NCBI GenBank assembly: GCA_019316985.1
Contig: CP079215.1
Location: forward strand, 1,116,001-1,180,000
Direction of reading: 5' to 3'
DNA length: 64,000 nt
Source of the DNA: Paraniabella defluvii
GTDB lineage: Bacteria; Bacteroidota; Bacteroidia; Chitinophagales; Chitinophagaceae
In this document: positions 1 through 10,438 of the stretch, one piece after another
How the letters are laid out: every line of letters starts with the position of its first letter
Numbering within the stretch: the stretch's first letter is position 1
The notes under the pieces: generated by a model
What the model was told of the DNA's origin: nothing
What the model saw: only the letters and a program-made list of their open reading frames with translations
The model's database searches: none
Program-made: the position numbers and the translations under genes

Positions 1-1
1 A

Positions 2-433
2 GAGCATAAACAGGATCCGGCAAAACGTGTATTACAAAAATCCCTGGCCCGCGAGGTAACTACTTTTGTTCATGGCGCCGCCGCTTACGAACAGGCTATA
101 GCTACTACCGAAAAGCTTTTTGCCGATCAGCACAAACCTGCGGAGGAAATGAGTATCGAAGACCTGGAAGGAATGGCAGGAATTGTAAAATCTACCATCA
201 GTAAAGAGGCTATTGCGAACGGGATGGACATCGTAAGTCTCCTGGCGGATGCCAAAATTACTGCCAGCAAGGGAGAAGCCCGCAAATTGGTACAGGGAGG
301 CGGGGTACAATTAAATCGCAGGAAAGTGGAAGATGCCCAGCTGTCAGTAAACAATAGCAACCTGTTGCACAACAAATACCTGTTGCTTCAAAAGGGAAAG
401 AAAAACTACTACCTAGTAGAGGTTACCGGTTAA
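2..433 (+). CDS. tyrS: Tyrosine--tRNA ligase, C-terminal part (5' end outside window)
   Basis: The open frame enters from the left edge and gives the last ~143 residues of a bacterial tyrosyl-tRNA synthetase, the cytoplasmic enzyme that charges tRNA-Tyr. The visible part holds the end of the catalytic half and linker, then an S4 RNA-binding domain (around ISLLADAKI through the GEARKLVQGGGVQLN stretch) that contacts the tRNA anticodon arm. The gene ends with TAA and is followed at once by a strong hairpin terminator. No frame break is seen here. The identification rests on the S4 domain plus the preceding EVTTFVHG segment, both typical of TyrS. Confidence 0.9.
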   Translation, partial: EHKQDPAKRVLQKSLAREVTTFVHGAAAYEQAIATTEKLFADQHKPAEEMSIEDLEGMAGIVKSTISKEAIANGMDIVSLLADAKITASKGEARKLVQGGGVQLNRRKVEDAQLSVNNSNLLHNKYLLLQKGKKNYYLVEVTG

Positions 434-437
434 AAAA

Positions 438-460
438 TAAAGGAGCATCCGCTCCTTTTT
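438..460 (+). terminator. Rho-independent terminator after tyrS
   Basis: A 7-bp stem (AAGGAGC / GCTCCTT) with a 4-nt ATCC loop, followed by T residues, begins 6 nt after the tyrS stop codon. Confidence 0.8.
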
Positions 461-532
461 ACTTCCTGCCACAGACGCAATAGTTACTTAATCCCCTTGG
501 ATGCTGTGTGTTTAAAACGTCAATATTATAGT

Positions 533-1288
533 TTATCTTTTCAGGAAAATGAAGATGGCGCCTATAAAAGTAAGCACAATGATGAGACGCCGGTAACTGG
601 TGTCTTTTATCCGGGCTACAATCTTTATACCTAACCAAAACCCGATCAGCAAGGCGGGTAGCAATAAGACGTCGGTCTTTAAGCTGGCTCCCGTTATGTT
701 GTTCCACACAAATACCTGGAAAGGCAGCTTAAAAAGATTGATGGCCATAAATACCCATGCAGCAGTACCAATAAAATTGTTCTTCGGCATGCGCATCGCT
801 AAAAAATAAATATTAGCGAAAGCGCCGGCCAGGTTACCGATCATTGTGGTGAAACCGGAAATGAGCCCCATACCAGATACAAATAATTTATTGGAAGGAA
901 CAATCATTGTTTTCCTTATCTCCAGGTATAGCATAATGATCACCGTTACCACAATAATAGTGGCCATTATTTTCCTGAATACTGCTTCGTTCATATACTG
1001 GCCCGCCAACACTCCTGCCAGCACGCCCACCACCATCCAGGGAATCAATTTCCAGAAATGTTTCCACTCCGCATGGCGATGATAGTATTTCACTGCCAAC
1101 AGGTCAGCAGCACATAACAATGGCAATACCACTCCCGTAGATGCTTTGCCTCCTAAAACAATGGCCATCAGGGTTACGTTCAACATATCAATACCCTTCA
1201 GTCCGGCTTTAGACAACCCTATAAAAAAGGCTGATAATGCCAGGAGCACCCAGTTAGTTAAGGAATAATCTTCAAATAAGGTCTGCAA
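533..1288 (-). CDS. Sulfite exporter TauE/SafE family membrane protein
   Basis: An intact 251-residue hydrophobic protein with about eight membrane segments. It matches the TauE/SafE family (DUF81), whose members move small organic or sulfur-containing anions across the inner membrane. Family features are the first-helix SAFFIGLSKAGLKG motif and a second internal repeat near GLISGFTTMIGNLAG. The substrate cannot be inferred from sequence. The frame opens with TTG and no ATG lies just upstream, so the start is uncertain. The gene is followed on the minus strand by the tyrS terminator region, so the two genes converge. Confidence 0.85.
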   Translation of the reverse strand: MQTLFEDYSLTNWVLLALSAFFIGLSKAGLKGIDMLNVTLMAIVLGGKASTGVVLPLLCAADLLAVKYYHRHAEWKHFWKLIPWMVVGVLAGVLAGQYMNEAVFRKIMATIIVVTVIIMLYLEIRKTMIVPSNKLFVSGMGLISGFTTMIGNLAGAFANIYFLAMRMPKNNFIGTAAWVFMAINLFKLPFQVFVWNNITGASLKTDVLLLPALLIGFWLGIKIVARIKDTSYRRLIIVLTFIGAIFIFLKR

Positions 1289-1327
1289 AAAAATGTTTTG
1301 GTTATTAATTGAACGTATCGCGTATTA

Positions 1328-1991
1328 TCATTTCAGGAGCTTGATAGCTTTCCACATTTCCTGCGCCACCAACAGGTTGCCTGCGGCATTAAGATGCACA
1401 CGGTCGGTAGTTAAAATACCTTTTTCCTCATTGGCCGGATTGTTCCTGTCCAGGTAGTTCATAAAGGCCTGGCGCAGGTCAATCAATGGTATACTATTTT
1501 TAGCGGCATATTCGCGGATCCATTTGGCATAAAAATTCAGGTCGCCATCCTGCAAATTGGAATCATCATTTCTTTCCCCGATTACAGATGGCGTACACAT
1601 AATTGGCTGTATGCCTGCCTGTTTCATTTTATTGATCATCTTATCATAAAAAGCGCCAAATTTACTGAGCTCGGTTCCGGTACCACTGGTGGTTTTGTGC
1701 CAAACATCATTAATACCAATATACACTACCACAATGTCTGGTTTCTGGTCCAATACATCTTCCTGGAAACGATAAAACAGGTCATATACCCGGTTACCAC
1801 CGATACCTTTTCCTACAAACTCAAAGTTCTCTGCCAGTTTATCCTGTTTACAAAGACTGTCCACCTTAGGTATATAACCGTTCGGGCCGGCTCCTGCTGG
1901 GTAATGGAGTCTCCAAAAAATATTACTTTTTCTTTTTAACGGGTTGAAAAGCAATAAGCGCAATGGCTGCGAGCGTTAGAACATACTTCAT
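1328..1991 (-). CDS. Secreted SGNH/GDSL-family hydrolase (two frame breaks near N-terminus)
   Basis: An esterase/lipase-like SGNH hydrolase of about 220 residues. The ATG at 1991 opens a signal peptide (MKYVLTLAAIALIAF). The frame is then lost because one G is missing after a run of Lys codons and another in CAGGAG. Restoring both gives the block I motif FFGDSIT, then GIGGNR (block II), IGINDVWH (block III GxND) and DRVHLNAAG (block V DxxH), which supply the Ser, Gly, Asn and Asp/His of the active site. The longest uninterrupted frame covers only 1328-1963 and lacks the nucleophile Ser. Substrate is unknown; members deacetylate carbohydrates or hydrolyse esters. Confidence 0.85.
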
Positions 1992-2073
1992 GTGTTGATA
2001 CTTTTAAGTAGGATATTTATACGGTTCAGGAATATCGTAACCGAATTAACGGGTACAAGTTTAAACAAAAACC

Positions 2074-3446
2074 TCAAATAACAGAACTAAATATTTTTAC
2101 CTTGGATGGATATCTTTTAGCATAGCTGAAAAGCATATTGGTAATGGTGCTGTTTTCTTTGCAGGGGGTAACCAGGTCTTTAAACCTTTCCGGTTCTTCA
2201 ACAGCGGTATCAGTAGGGATAAATCCCATGCCGTAAAATTTTCCCTGCCATACCAGTATGCAGGAATGCTGGTCGCGCGTAACACCTTCATCAATAATGA
2301 CAAAAGACGGCAGGCCTTTTAGCTTGGCAATAGCCGCCTCAACCCGCTCATTATAATCGGGCGCGGCTTCCGTCTGATCACAGGCGCCACTGCATAATAG
2401 CGCATGCATCTCTTCATCGTATAGTTTTTTGCTGATAAAGCAGAGATAAGGGCAAAGATGGAAGTCATGAACGAGCTGCCTCAACGCGGCACTTGCATTT
2501 TCCAGATGATGATAAGAACTGATGACCTCGTACCGGCTATTTACTTTATCTATGGCCAGGCGTATATACCCATTCTGGTCGTAATAACGAATGATGCCGT
2601 ACATATCTTCGCGCCTTTTTTGAGCCGCGTTAAAACGGGGCCATAACCGCTTTATTTCAGACGATTCTTTTACAGCGGCCATTAACTCGGTGCCGCATTC
2701 CTCAAAACTGATACGGTATACCTCGCGCATAAAATTTTGTTTTTGCCGCGAAGTAGAATTATTGCTAAAATGACTGCTGACCCTGTATCGTATATTTTTG
2801 CCTTGCCTACATACACCACTTTGCCTTTCTCATCGTGAAAATAATAGACTCCCGCCGTGTAAGGCAGTTTTTCAAAATCGGTTTTAGGAACATTGGGCGG
2901 CAACACATGCTCTTTGGAAGTGCGCTTCAGGCTTTTAGCGATATGCCCGTCTTTATCCTGCTCCAGCAACAGTTGAAATAATGCCACGGTAGCATCTGTA
3001 TCGCCGCCGGCGCGGTGATGATTCACATGAGCGATCCCTAAAGCGTTACACAATTTACCGAGGCTGTAAGATTGATATCCCGGTAATATTTTACGGCTTA
3101 ATCTTACAGTGCATAATTTATTGGCATCGTAGTTATAGCCACAAAGCTGCAACTGGCTGCGTACAAACGAATAGTCGAAGTTCACGCTATGCGCTACAAA
3201 TACTTTGTCTTTCAACAATTCGTAAATACGTTCGGCCACCTCTTCAAAAACCGGGGCTTCCGCCACCATCGCATTGCTGATGCCCGTCAATGCTTCGATA
3301 TAAGGTGGTATACGATGCAGCGGGTTGATCAATGTTTCATACCGCTCTACTATTTCATTTCCATCGAAAACAACAATGCATATCTCGGTTATGCCATTAG
3401 CATCGGCATAACCACCCGTGGTCTCTATGTCAACAATTGCATACAT
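2074..3446 (-). CDS. DnaQ-like 3'-5' exonuclease fused to GIY-YIG endonuclease domain (one frame break)
   Basis: A ~457-residue protein. Residues 1-165 are a DEDDh exonuclease: YAIVDIETTG carries the first acidic pair and HHRAGGDTDAT the ExoIII His/Asp region, as in the epsilon proofreading subunit. From about residue 195 a GIY-YIG domain begins (AGVYYFHDEKGKVVYVGKAK), as in UvrC and Cho, followed by a C-terminal part of unknown role. One A is missing in the A-run after VYVGKAK (near 2801), splitting the gene into frames 2682-3446 and 2074-2730. With the base restored the text reads NIRYRVSSHF and runs on smoothly. Such proteins are common in Bacteroidota and are presumed to act in DNA repair. 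Confidence 0.85.
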
Positions 3447-3844
3447 GCGCCCACCAACTAATTTCGGAAACTATTTGTTTAATTCCATGCAAAATTCGGA
3501 ATACAGCGTCATAGATTATAAACTTGTTTATGAAAAAATACAGTTGTTCCAGCTTCACTTCTATTAAAATGTACTTTTCCTTTCCCGTTATATATATTCC
3601 ATTGGTTGCCATACAGCTCCGTTAAACGACGGGAAAATAGCAAATATAATGTTCCGGCAACATCCCAATCTGCATGAAACACTACCCTCTAAAAATATAC
3701 GCCTCCCGGTGACAGAAGCGTTGCTGCAAAGGCTTATGCAATAGACGGATATGACGTAAATAGCGGCAGAAAATTGATCTGCATTGGGGTTTTAGCAATT
3801 GTTTAAAAACTTTACCGTGTTAACCTGCCTGAAAGATTATTTTC
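3447..3844. other. Intergenic stretch, no gene recognised
   Basis: About 400 bp between divergent genes. Short open frames are present but show no family features. A TATTTTCG box at 3838-3845, one mismatch from TAnnTTTG, could serve the downstream methyltransferase. Confidence 0.4.
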
Positions 3845-3862
3845 GTGAAAATATTCGTAGCG

Positions 3863-4808
3863 ATGAGCGGAACAGATAAATTCGACATGTTTAAAAACCG
3901 GTTAACCAAGGTTTACAGGCATTTACATAAAATAGCCAAACGGCAGAATATAAGCTGTTACCGCATTTACGATCACGACCTTCCTGAATTCCCGTTTATC
4001 ATAGAAAAATATGGGAATAAGCTGTATATATCTGAATATAAGCGAAACCACAGTCTCAACGAAGAGGCTCATCAATTCTGGATGATGCAAAGTATACAGG
4101 TAATGTCGGAGGTGCTGGATATAAGCCCGGATAATGTGTTTACTAAATTAAGGCAACGTAAGGCAGGGCGCGAGGGCCAATACCAGAAAACAGCTGAGAC
4201 AAAAAGCGAATTTATTGTTGAAGAAAACGGGTTAAAATTCATTGTGAACCTGGCCGATTACCTGGACACCGGCTTATTCCTGGATCACAGAACCACGCGG
4301 AAAATGGTGCAGGACCAGTCAGCTAAGCGGGTACTCAACCTGTTTGCTTACACCGGCTCCTTTTCGGTATATGCAGCTGCCGGTAATGCAGCACAGGTAA
4401 CTACCGTAGACTTATCAAATACTTATATTAATTGGGCCAGGAGAAACATCGAACTGAATGGTTTTACAGATGCCGACAGGTACCTGTTTATAGCAGCCGA
4501 TGTTATACAATACCTCCAAACACTGCAGCCGGCCTCTTTCGACATTATTGTGATGGATCCGCCGACTTTTAGTAACAGTAAAAAAATGGATGGCGTGTTA
4601 GACATCCAGAGAGACCATGTTGCGCTGGTTAATAATTGCCTGCATGCGCTCTCCCCGGGGACTGCTTTACTTCAGTAACAATTATACAAAGTTCCAGCTG
4701 GATGAAAAGGCTATTAAGGCCAGCGCCATAAAAGATATCACCAAAGCCACTACACCTTTCGATTTTGAAGGCAAGCTTAAAAGAAGCTGTTTCCTGATCA
4801 CCAAATAG
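3863..4808 (+). CDS. Class I SAM-dependent rRNA methyltransferase, RlmI/RlmK-like (one frame break)
   Basis: A ~314-residue cytoplasmic methyltransferase resembling the C-terminal half of RlmKL and RlmI, which methylate 23S rRNA. An N-terminal EEHAD-like segment (YDHDLPEFPF) is followed by a Rossmann fold: FLDHRTTR, the SAM-binding VLNLFAYTGSFSVYA loop, acidic VDLSN, and catalytic MDPPTFSNSK. The ATG at 3863 is preferred to GTG 3845 because homologues begin about six residues before FKNRLTKVYRH. The frame breaks in the CCCCGGGG run at 4653-4660; reading across gives LSPG(G)LLYFSNN. This break needs a two-base deletion or a one-base insertion, unlike most others here. Position specificity is not determinable. 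Confidence 0.8.
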
Positions 4809-4825
4809 ACTTTTGCCGAATCATT

Positions 4826-4833
4826 TACTTTTG
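4826..4833 (+). promoter_or_regulatory. Bacteroidota -7 promoter box TACTTTTG
   Basis: An exact match to the TAnnTTTG consensus of the primary sigma factor. Only 4 nt separate it from the ATG at 4838, so transcription would start at or next to the start codon. Confidence 0.6.
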
Positions 4834-4837
4834 CTGC

Positions 4838-5181
4838 ATGTTTAACAATGATGATTTGCAGGTGCGTTGGTGGACACTGGAAGCTAAACTGGTGGAGCGT
4901 TTTGGCAAAAAGCCCGATATGGAAACCATCCTTTTCTTAATAGGCATACAGGAGTTGGGTACGGTAGCAGAAAGGTTTACCAAAGAGCAAAAACAAGACC
5001 TGATGCACATAGCGGTGTGCAGGTTGTTGGCCCCAGCGGGTATTATGAATTAACGGCCACCGACCCGGATGGCTGGCCGCATTATAAGCAGCTAAAACCC
5101 ATGCCGGATTTAAACCCTTTTGAACAGGAAAACTTCCTGAAAGACCATGTATTGCTTTATTTTGAAGAAAACGGAATTTAA
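4838..5181 (+). CDS. Conserved hypothetical protein, ~114 aa (one frame break)
   Basis: A small acidic soluble protein (begins MFNNDDLQVRWWTLEAKL, ends FEENGI) with no domain I can name. It has no signal peptide or membrane segment. The frame is lost at GCGGGTATT near 5038; one extra G restores APAGYYEL and the rest. Its stop codon overlaps the next ATG (TAATG at 5179-5183), so it is probably cotranscribed with the cyclophilin. A promoter box lies immediately upstream. Function unknown. Confidence 0.65.
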
Positions 5182-5869
5182 TGCCCAGGTTACTGACTAT
5201 TTTTATCTCTTTGTTGCTTTTTAGTTGTGCCGCTCAAAAAAACTGCGCAAGGCTGATCTTAAGAAAGATATTGCGCTGGAAACGAATTACGGTACTATGC
5301 GTGTTCGCCTAAGCGATGAAACACCATTGCACCGGGATAATTTCCTGAAACTTACCAAAGGGAAGTATTACGACGGTATACTATTTCATCGCGTTATTAA
5401 TAATTTTATGATACAGGCCGGCGACCCGGATAGCCGCAAAGCCGCACCGGGGAAGCCTTTGGGGATGGCGGCCCCGGCTACACCGTTCCGGCCGAATTCA
5501 GGCCAACTCTTTTTCATAAAAAGGGAGTTATTGCCGCTGCACGCGAAGGCGATGATGTAAATCCCCAAAAAGCCAGCAGTGGCAGCCAGTTTTATATTGT
5601 ACAAGGTAAAATATGGACCGATGGCGGACTGGATACACTTGAAGTAAAAAGACTGAATGGCAGAAAAATTCCTTCAGAACAACGTGCTGCTTATAAAACA
5701 ATCGGAGGCACACCCCACCTTGATCAAAACTATACCGTATTTGGCGAAGTAATCGATGGCCTGGATGTTATTGACAAAATTGCTGCCGTAGCCACCAGCA
5801 GGGAAAGGATAAAGACAGGCCGCTAAAAGATGTGGTGATCCAAAAGCCCGGCTGGTTAAGCGAAAATAA
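5181..5869 (+). CDS. Peptidyl-prolyl cis-trans isomerase, cyclophilin type, lipoprotein (about four frame breaks)
   Basis: The ATG at 5181 starts a lipoprotein signal (MPRLLTIFISLLLFSC), so the mature protein is probably anchored in the periplasm. The cyclophilin core follows: VRLSDETPLHRDNFLKL, GKYYDGILFHRVINNFMIQAGDP, and after correction GGPGYTVPAEF, SSGSQFYIVQG and DQNYTVFGEVIDGLDVIDKI, covering the usual catalytic Arg/Phe/Gln positions. One base is missing in each of four runs: A-run 5236-5242, GGGG near 5463, GGG near 5801, and AAAA 5863-5866. The last one, if restored, makes a natural stop at 5867. It probably folds secreted proteins. Confidence 0.85.
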
Positions 5870-5874
5870 TAATG

Positions 5875-6635
5875 CTATAACCAGCTTTCAATGGCTTTAT
5901 GACTGGCCAGTATTTTGCCAAGCGGATCTTCAGCATCAGAAGCCATTTCTACGATCGCATATTGAAGTCCTGCCAGATCCTGGCTTGCAAAGGCAGATGA
6001 AAAATCAATCATCCCGTTGCCAATGGCTGTAGATTTTTTTGTTGCAGCATCAATATCGCGTAAATGCCACAGCGGGAAACGGCCGGGATACCGGCGGAAT
6101 AATTGTACAGGATCATGGCCTGCAACAGCCAGCCACCCCAGGTCGGGCTGAAAGACCACCAGTTCCCGATCGGTATGATCTAATAAAATATCAAATAAAG
6201 TTATACCGTCAACCACTTCAAATTCATGAGCATGGTTATGATAAACCAGCTGCAATCCAAAAATGCTTGCCGTAGCTCCCATGTGATTTAACGATTGAGC
6301 GGCTTTTTTATATGCATCTTGCGTCTGCTCAATTTCATTGCTGAAAAAGATCGGACAATATATTTCATGCCCATCGACGCGGCGCAGTCACAAACTGAAA
6401 ACGCTTCCTCTGTATTAAATTGAAAATGCGCGCTAACCATCTGTAGCCCCTGAGAGTTTGCCATTTTTTTCAGCTTATCAGGATTAAAAGACTGGATGGT
6501 CCGTTCAGCTATACTAAACCCTGCCGGCTCTACTACGGCATAACCGGCTGTCGCCAGCTTTTCGAATGTTGCTTCCGGCTCCTCCCGCAACACATTTCTT
6601 AAAGACCATAATTGTGCGCCTGTTGCCGGTTTCAT
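5875..6635 (-). CDS. Sugar phosphate isomerase/epimerase, TIM barrel (one frame break)
   Basis: A ~253-residue xylose-isomerase-like TIM-barrel protein. Recognisable elements are GAQLWSLR in strand 1, VSAHFQFNTEE, LVYHNHAHEF with metal-binding His/Glu, and LDLGW-like FQPDLGWLAVAG. One C is missing near 6346; restoring it converts the dead-end frame to VPIFFSNEIEQTQDAYKKAAQSL and joins the two halves. No signal peptide is visible, although many relatives in this phylum are exported. Substrate unknown. It converges on the cyclophilin gene with almost no gap. Confidence 0.8.
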
Positions 6636-6693
6636 AAAAAAGTATATTGGATATATTGGCTCTTGCGGAGCTTTGAAATAATTGCCGGAGCTA

Positions 6694-7736
6694 TTATTCT
6701 ACAGTTGGTTTCAGTTGCTGTATCAACTGTTCCAGCTCTTTAATACGTCGTTCGAGCTCCGGTAACTTACGGCTTAATGCCTGGCTTCTCAATGCAGAAG
6801 TATATTCGTGCGCCGGCGAACCGGTAACAGCCTTGCCGGGTTCAAGATTCTTGCTCACCCCGCTTTGCGCGTTTATTTTAGCGCCGTCTCCAATTTGCAA
6901 ATGGCCTACAATACCTGCCTGACCACCAATCATAACACCTTTGCCTACTTTGGTGCTGCCGCTGATACCTGCCTGCGCCGCCACCACGGTACTACTCCCG
7001 ATCTCTACGTTATGGGCAATCTGTATCAGATTGTCTAGTTTGGCTCCCTTTCTTATAATCGTCGACCCGATCGTAGCCCGGTCAATCGTACTGTTCGCCC
7101 CTATCTCCACATCATCCTCAACAATTACATTACCAATTTGAGGAACTTTGGCAAAACTGCCATCGGCCTGCGGCGCAAATCCAAAACCATCGCTACCTAT
7201 TACCGTACCGGCATGCACCGTAACGTTATTACCAATCTGGCAGCTATGTAATACTTTCACACCCGGGTGCAGGGTTACGTTATTACCAATGGTTACATTA
7301 TCGCCTAAAAAACACCGGGATAGATTTTAGAACCGCTGCCAATTTTCACCTGTTCTCCCACATACGCAAAAGAACCAAGGAAGATATCATCGGCATAGCT
7401 GGCGGTAGCCGCTATATAAACCGGTTGCTGAATACCTTTTAATTGCTGCTGGCGGAACTCCTGGTACTTGCCCAGCAAGGTAGCAAAAGCGCTGTAAGCA
7501 TCTTTTACTTTTATAAGGGTAGTATGAACAGCCTGCTTTAACTCCAACGATTCATTCACAATAACGATAGTGGCCCTGGTAGTATATAGGTATTCTTCGT
7601 ACTTGGGATTGGCCAGAAAACTCAATTGCCCTTCTCCTGCTTCTTCTATTTTACCAAAGGATTTTACTGCGGCATCAGGATTGCCGTCTACCTTACCATT
7701 TATGAGCAGTGCGATTTGCGAAGCAGAAAAAACCAT
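6694..7736 (-). CDS. lpxD: UDP-3-O-acylglucosamine N-acyltransferase (one frame break)
   Basis: The third enzyme of lipid A synthesis, adding the N-linked hydroxyacyl chain from acyl-ACP to UDP-3-O-acyl-glucosamine in the cytoplasm. An N-terminal uridine-binding domain (residues 1-100) is followed by a left-handed beta-helix of hexapeptide repeats (IGNNVT, VGKGVM) and a C-terminal coiled helix. The catalytic His sits in QIAHNVEIG. Length is ~346 residues, normal for LpxD. One T is missing in the T-run at 7312-7318, splitting the frame exactly where [21 protein letters not shown] should run through. The HD-domain gene lies just upstream, a common arrangement in this phylum. Confidence 0.93.
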
Positions 7737-7820
7737 TCGTGGATTTTTAAAATATTTTTATTGAGTCGAAAGTAGGCAAGTAAATAATTATTAAAAGTTA
7801 AAACTCGTACACTTAAACTC

Positions 7821-9027
7821 TCAGATAGCAAAAGTAGTATTTTTAACAGGCTCGCTGATTTTTACGTCAATAAGTGGATCGTCTACCTGCGAAATATCTT
7901 TTAAGGAACCATCTTTATACAAAATATTGATACTTTCATTATCAGCGTTGTATAAACGGTTGGAGGCATCCCCGCCAAAAGCAAAGTAATCCATATCCTT
8001 TTCGTCAAGGCCGGTAGCCAATGCCACTTCTTTTATTTTCTGTTGCTGAAACGATTCATCTATTGGGGTAGACTGCAGCCTGATACGCATTATTTTGCGC
8101 TGGATGATGGCCTTGCAGAGCAGCGATAATATAATATCCTGATGGCTACACCAGTTTTTCACAGTGGCCATGATATCATGGTCGTCCATCTGACAAAAGT
8201 CCTCCAGTAAGGTATCAATGGCTCCGTTGCTGTGGCTGCCCTGTAAAAACCGGTTGAATGCAGGAGTAGCGGCGGTAGTTTCAATGCCGGATGCAATGAG
8301 GGCCTTTGCCCGGCGGATGATCATGATCAGCATTTTTTCGGCAGCAACTACTGTCTTATGCAGGTATACCTGCCAATACATCAGCCTCCGGCTTAGCAAG
8401 AACTTTTCGATAGAATAGATGGCTTTTTCTTCCACTACCAGGTTACCATCTTTCACCGCCAGCATTTTAATGATACGATCATACCCTATTACCCCTTCTG
8501 CTACACCGGTGAAAAAGCTATCTCTGTTCAGGTAGTCCATCCGGTCTACATCTAACTGACCTGAAACCAACTGGTGCAGAAATTTTTGGGATACCGGTCG
8601 GTAAATATTTCGATCCCGGTTTGTAGTTGCCCGCCAAACTCCTCGTTAAGCTTTTGCATGATCAGCAGGGATAAACGTTCATGGTGGGCGCCCTGATCAG
8701 TTCCTGCTCCAAAGCGTGGGAAAAAGGCCCGTGCCCTATATCGTGCAATAAAATAGCCAGCTTGGCTCCCAGCTCCTCTTCTTCGGTTATTACGGTTCCT
8801 TTCCCTTTAAGTTCTCTTAATGCAGTACACATCAAATGATACGCTCCCAGGGAATGATGCAGGCGGCTATGTACGGCACCGGGATATACCAGGTGGGCAA
8901 AGGCCATCTGGTGAATATTGCGCAGCCTTTGATAGTAGGGATGGGAAATGATCTGCAATAAAAGCGGATGATCTACAGTAATAAAGCCGTATACCGGATC
9001 GTTGATGATTTTTCGAGCCTGGGCCAT
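7821..9027 (-). CDS. HD-domain dNTPase-like phosphohydrolase (two frame breaks)
   Basis: A ~400-residue HD-superfamily protein of the SAMHD1/dGTPase-like group, which hydrolyses nucleotides or other phosphoesters. Metal ligands are visible in SRLHHSLGAYH, LLHDIGHGPFSHALE and later VSGQLDVDRMDYLNRDS. The start at 9027 (MAQARKIINDPVYGFI) is chosen over the longer open frame because homologues begin there and a TAAATTTG box lies 15 nt upstream. One G is missing near 8693 and one A near 8585; with both restored, GAHHERLSLLIMQKLNEEFGG and KKFLHQLVSGQ read continuously. Its partner may be lpxD, which follows. Confidence 0.85.
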
Positions 9028-9042
9028 AATATATTTAAAACG

Positions 9043-9050
9043 CAAATTTA
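9043..9050 (-). promoter_or_regulatory. -7 promoter box TAAATTTG for the HD-domain gene
   Basis: Exact TAnnTTTG match on the minus strand, 15 nt before the ATG at 9027. Confidence 0.55.
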
Positions 9051-9120
9051 ACAGGTGCCTGCCTATTTTTTGCATTCCCCATAATATTAACATGGTGTCC
9101 CTTCACTTTTTCCAAACCTT

Positions 9121-9128
9121 TATCTTTG
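9121..9128 (+). promoter_or_regulatory. -7 promoter box TATCTTTG
   Basis: Exact TAnnTTTG match, 16 nt before the ATG at 9145. With the box at 9043-9050 it forms a divergent promoter pair. Confidence 0.6.
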
Positions 9129-9144
9129 CGCATTAACTACAAAC

Positions 9145-9423
9145 ATGATCAAATACACTCAAAATACATTAGACAAACTGGAGGCCATACCAGAACAGTG
9201 CGGGTATATTTTAAGGTATGAACGGGGTAATTTTCAAAGTGGTTATTGTATTTTAGATAATAAAAAAGTAGTAGTATTGAACAAATTCCTTCAGACCGAG
9301 GGACGCATCAACGCGCTGATAGAGATCATTCCACAGTTGAATATCGATACCGATATGCTCGACGACAACGCTAAAAAACTTTTTGCAGAAATATCAGAAA
9401 AGCCGGAAGAAGACGGGGAATAA
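9145..9423 (+). CDS. Conserved hypothetical protein, 92 aa
   Basis: An intact small soluble protein (MIKYTQNTLDKLEAIPEQCG...) with an acidic C-terminus. I recognise no domain, though a protein like this often sits beside the HD phosphohydrolase in Chitinophagaceae (recalled, not searched). The promoter box at 9121-9128 supports this start. Stop TAA at 9421. Function unknown. Confidence 0.7.
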   Translation: MIKYTQNTLDKLEAIPEQCGYILRYERGNFQSGYCILDNKKVVVLNKFLQTEGRINALIEIIPQLNIDTDMLDDNAKKLFAEISEKPEEDGE

Positions 9424-9450
9424 ATCACGGCTTTTTTGTCATACCTGGTT

Positions 9451-9484
9451 ACACATCACTCATTACTCATTAATCATTACCCAC
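9451..9484 (+). repeat. Heptad-periodic repeat, CTCATTA type
   Basis: Three consecutive 7-mers, CACTCAT then TACTCAT then TAATCAT, occupy 9457-9477 with a degenerate copy on each side. It lies between two genes. An open frame crossing it spuriously lengthens the N-terminus of the next protein. Confidence 0.7.
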
Positions 9485-9488
9485 CATC

Positions 9489-10270
9489 TTGCCCTATCCT
9501 CCACTACAAATAACTTTTTAGGTACCGGTACCAGCTCCGGCGTACCTATGGTAGCTTGTCATTGCGAGGTATGTACTTCTACCAATAATAAAGATAAAAG
9601 ACTCAGGTCCAGCATACTGGTTCAATCACCTGCTACCACCCTGGTTATAGATTCCGGGCCCGATTTCAGGCAGCAAATGCTTACCCACCAGGTAGATAAG
9701 CTGGATGCGATATTGTTTACTCATTCACACAAAGACCATATTGCCGGACTTGATGATGTAAGAGCCTATAATTATTTTCAACAAAAACCAATGGATGTAT
9801 ATGCCACAGAAGCTACGCTCAAAAGGATAAAAGTTGAATTTGATTACGCGTTTGCCGACATTAAATACGCCGGGGTACCTTCCATACAATTACATAGCCT
9901 GAATGAAGAAGATGCTTTTAGCGTAGGAGACATGAAAGTACAACCGATACCGGTATGGCATATGTATATGCCGGTTATTGGCTTCCGGATCGGGGACTTT
10001 ACATACATCACTGATGCTAACCGGATAGAAGATAGCGCCAAAGAAAAAATAAAAGGTTCTAAAGTACTTGTATTAAATGCACTAAGAAAAGAAAAGCACA
10101 TTTCTCATTTCTCTTTGCAGGAGGCGCTTGATCTTGCAGACGAACTGGAGGTTCCTGAAGTATATCTGATCCACCTGTCCCACCAGATGGGTTTGCACGA
10201 CATTGTATCCCAACAACTTCCGCCGGGCAGGTTTTTGGCCTATGACGGCCTGAAAATACAAATACCCTAA
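9489..10270 (+). CDS. Metallo-beta-lactamase-fold hydrolase, PhnP/RNase Z-like (5' end unclear)
   Basis: A ~255-residue MBL-fold phosphodiesterase. Motifs: LGTGTSSGVPMVACHCEVC at the N-terminus (Cys residues as in PhnP-type enzymes), the metal site FTHSHKDHIAGLDD (HxHxDH), WHMYMPVIGFRIG, YITDANRI and LIHLSHQMGLH. No ATG lies in a suitable place. The uninterrupted frame extends back to 9383, but its extra residues are encoded by the heptad repeat, so I reject them. If one T is missing in the T-run at 9515-9519, TTG 9489 gives a plausible short leader ending LQITFLGTG. The start is therefore tentative; the body is certain. Confidence 0.8.
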
Positions 10271-10349
10271 CATTTGTTAGTTTATTTCAAAATAAATGGC
10301 TATATTTACACTGACCTCTTTAGCTTGTCAGGATAGTCTCAAAGTTTTG

Positions 10350-10377
10350 CCGCTGTGTACTAACATAGCGGTTTTTT
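10350..10377 (+). terminator. Hairpin terminator downstream of the MBL-fold gene
   Basis: An 8-bp stem CCGCTGTG / CATAGCGG (one G-T pair) with a 6-nt loop and six T residues. The 80 nt between the gene and this hairpin contain a TATATTTA box (10301-10308), so it might instead end a short independent transcript. Confidence 0.65.
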
Positions 10378-10438
10378 AGTGCACAAAGGTTACTTAAGCC
10401 GTTCTGCTGCAAATTAAAAGCGGCCTTAGTCGCTTCAA

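Noticed and set aside
9383..9488. N-terminal extension of the MBL-fold protein
   Set aside because: The extra residues are encoded by the heptad repeat and overlap the previous gene's end; homologues begin just before LGTGTSSG.
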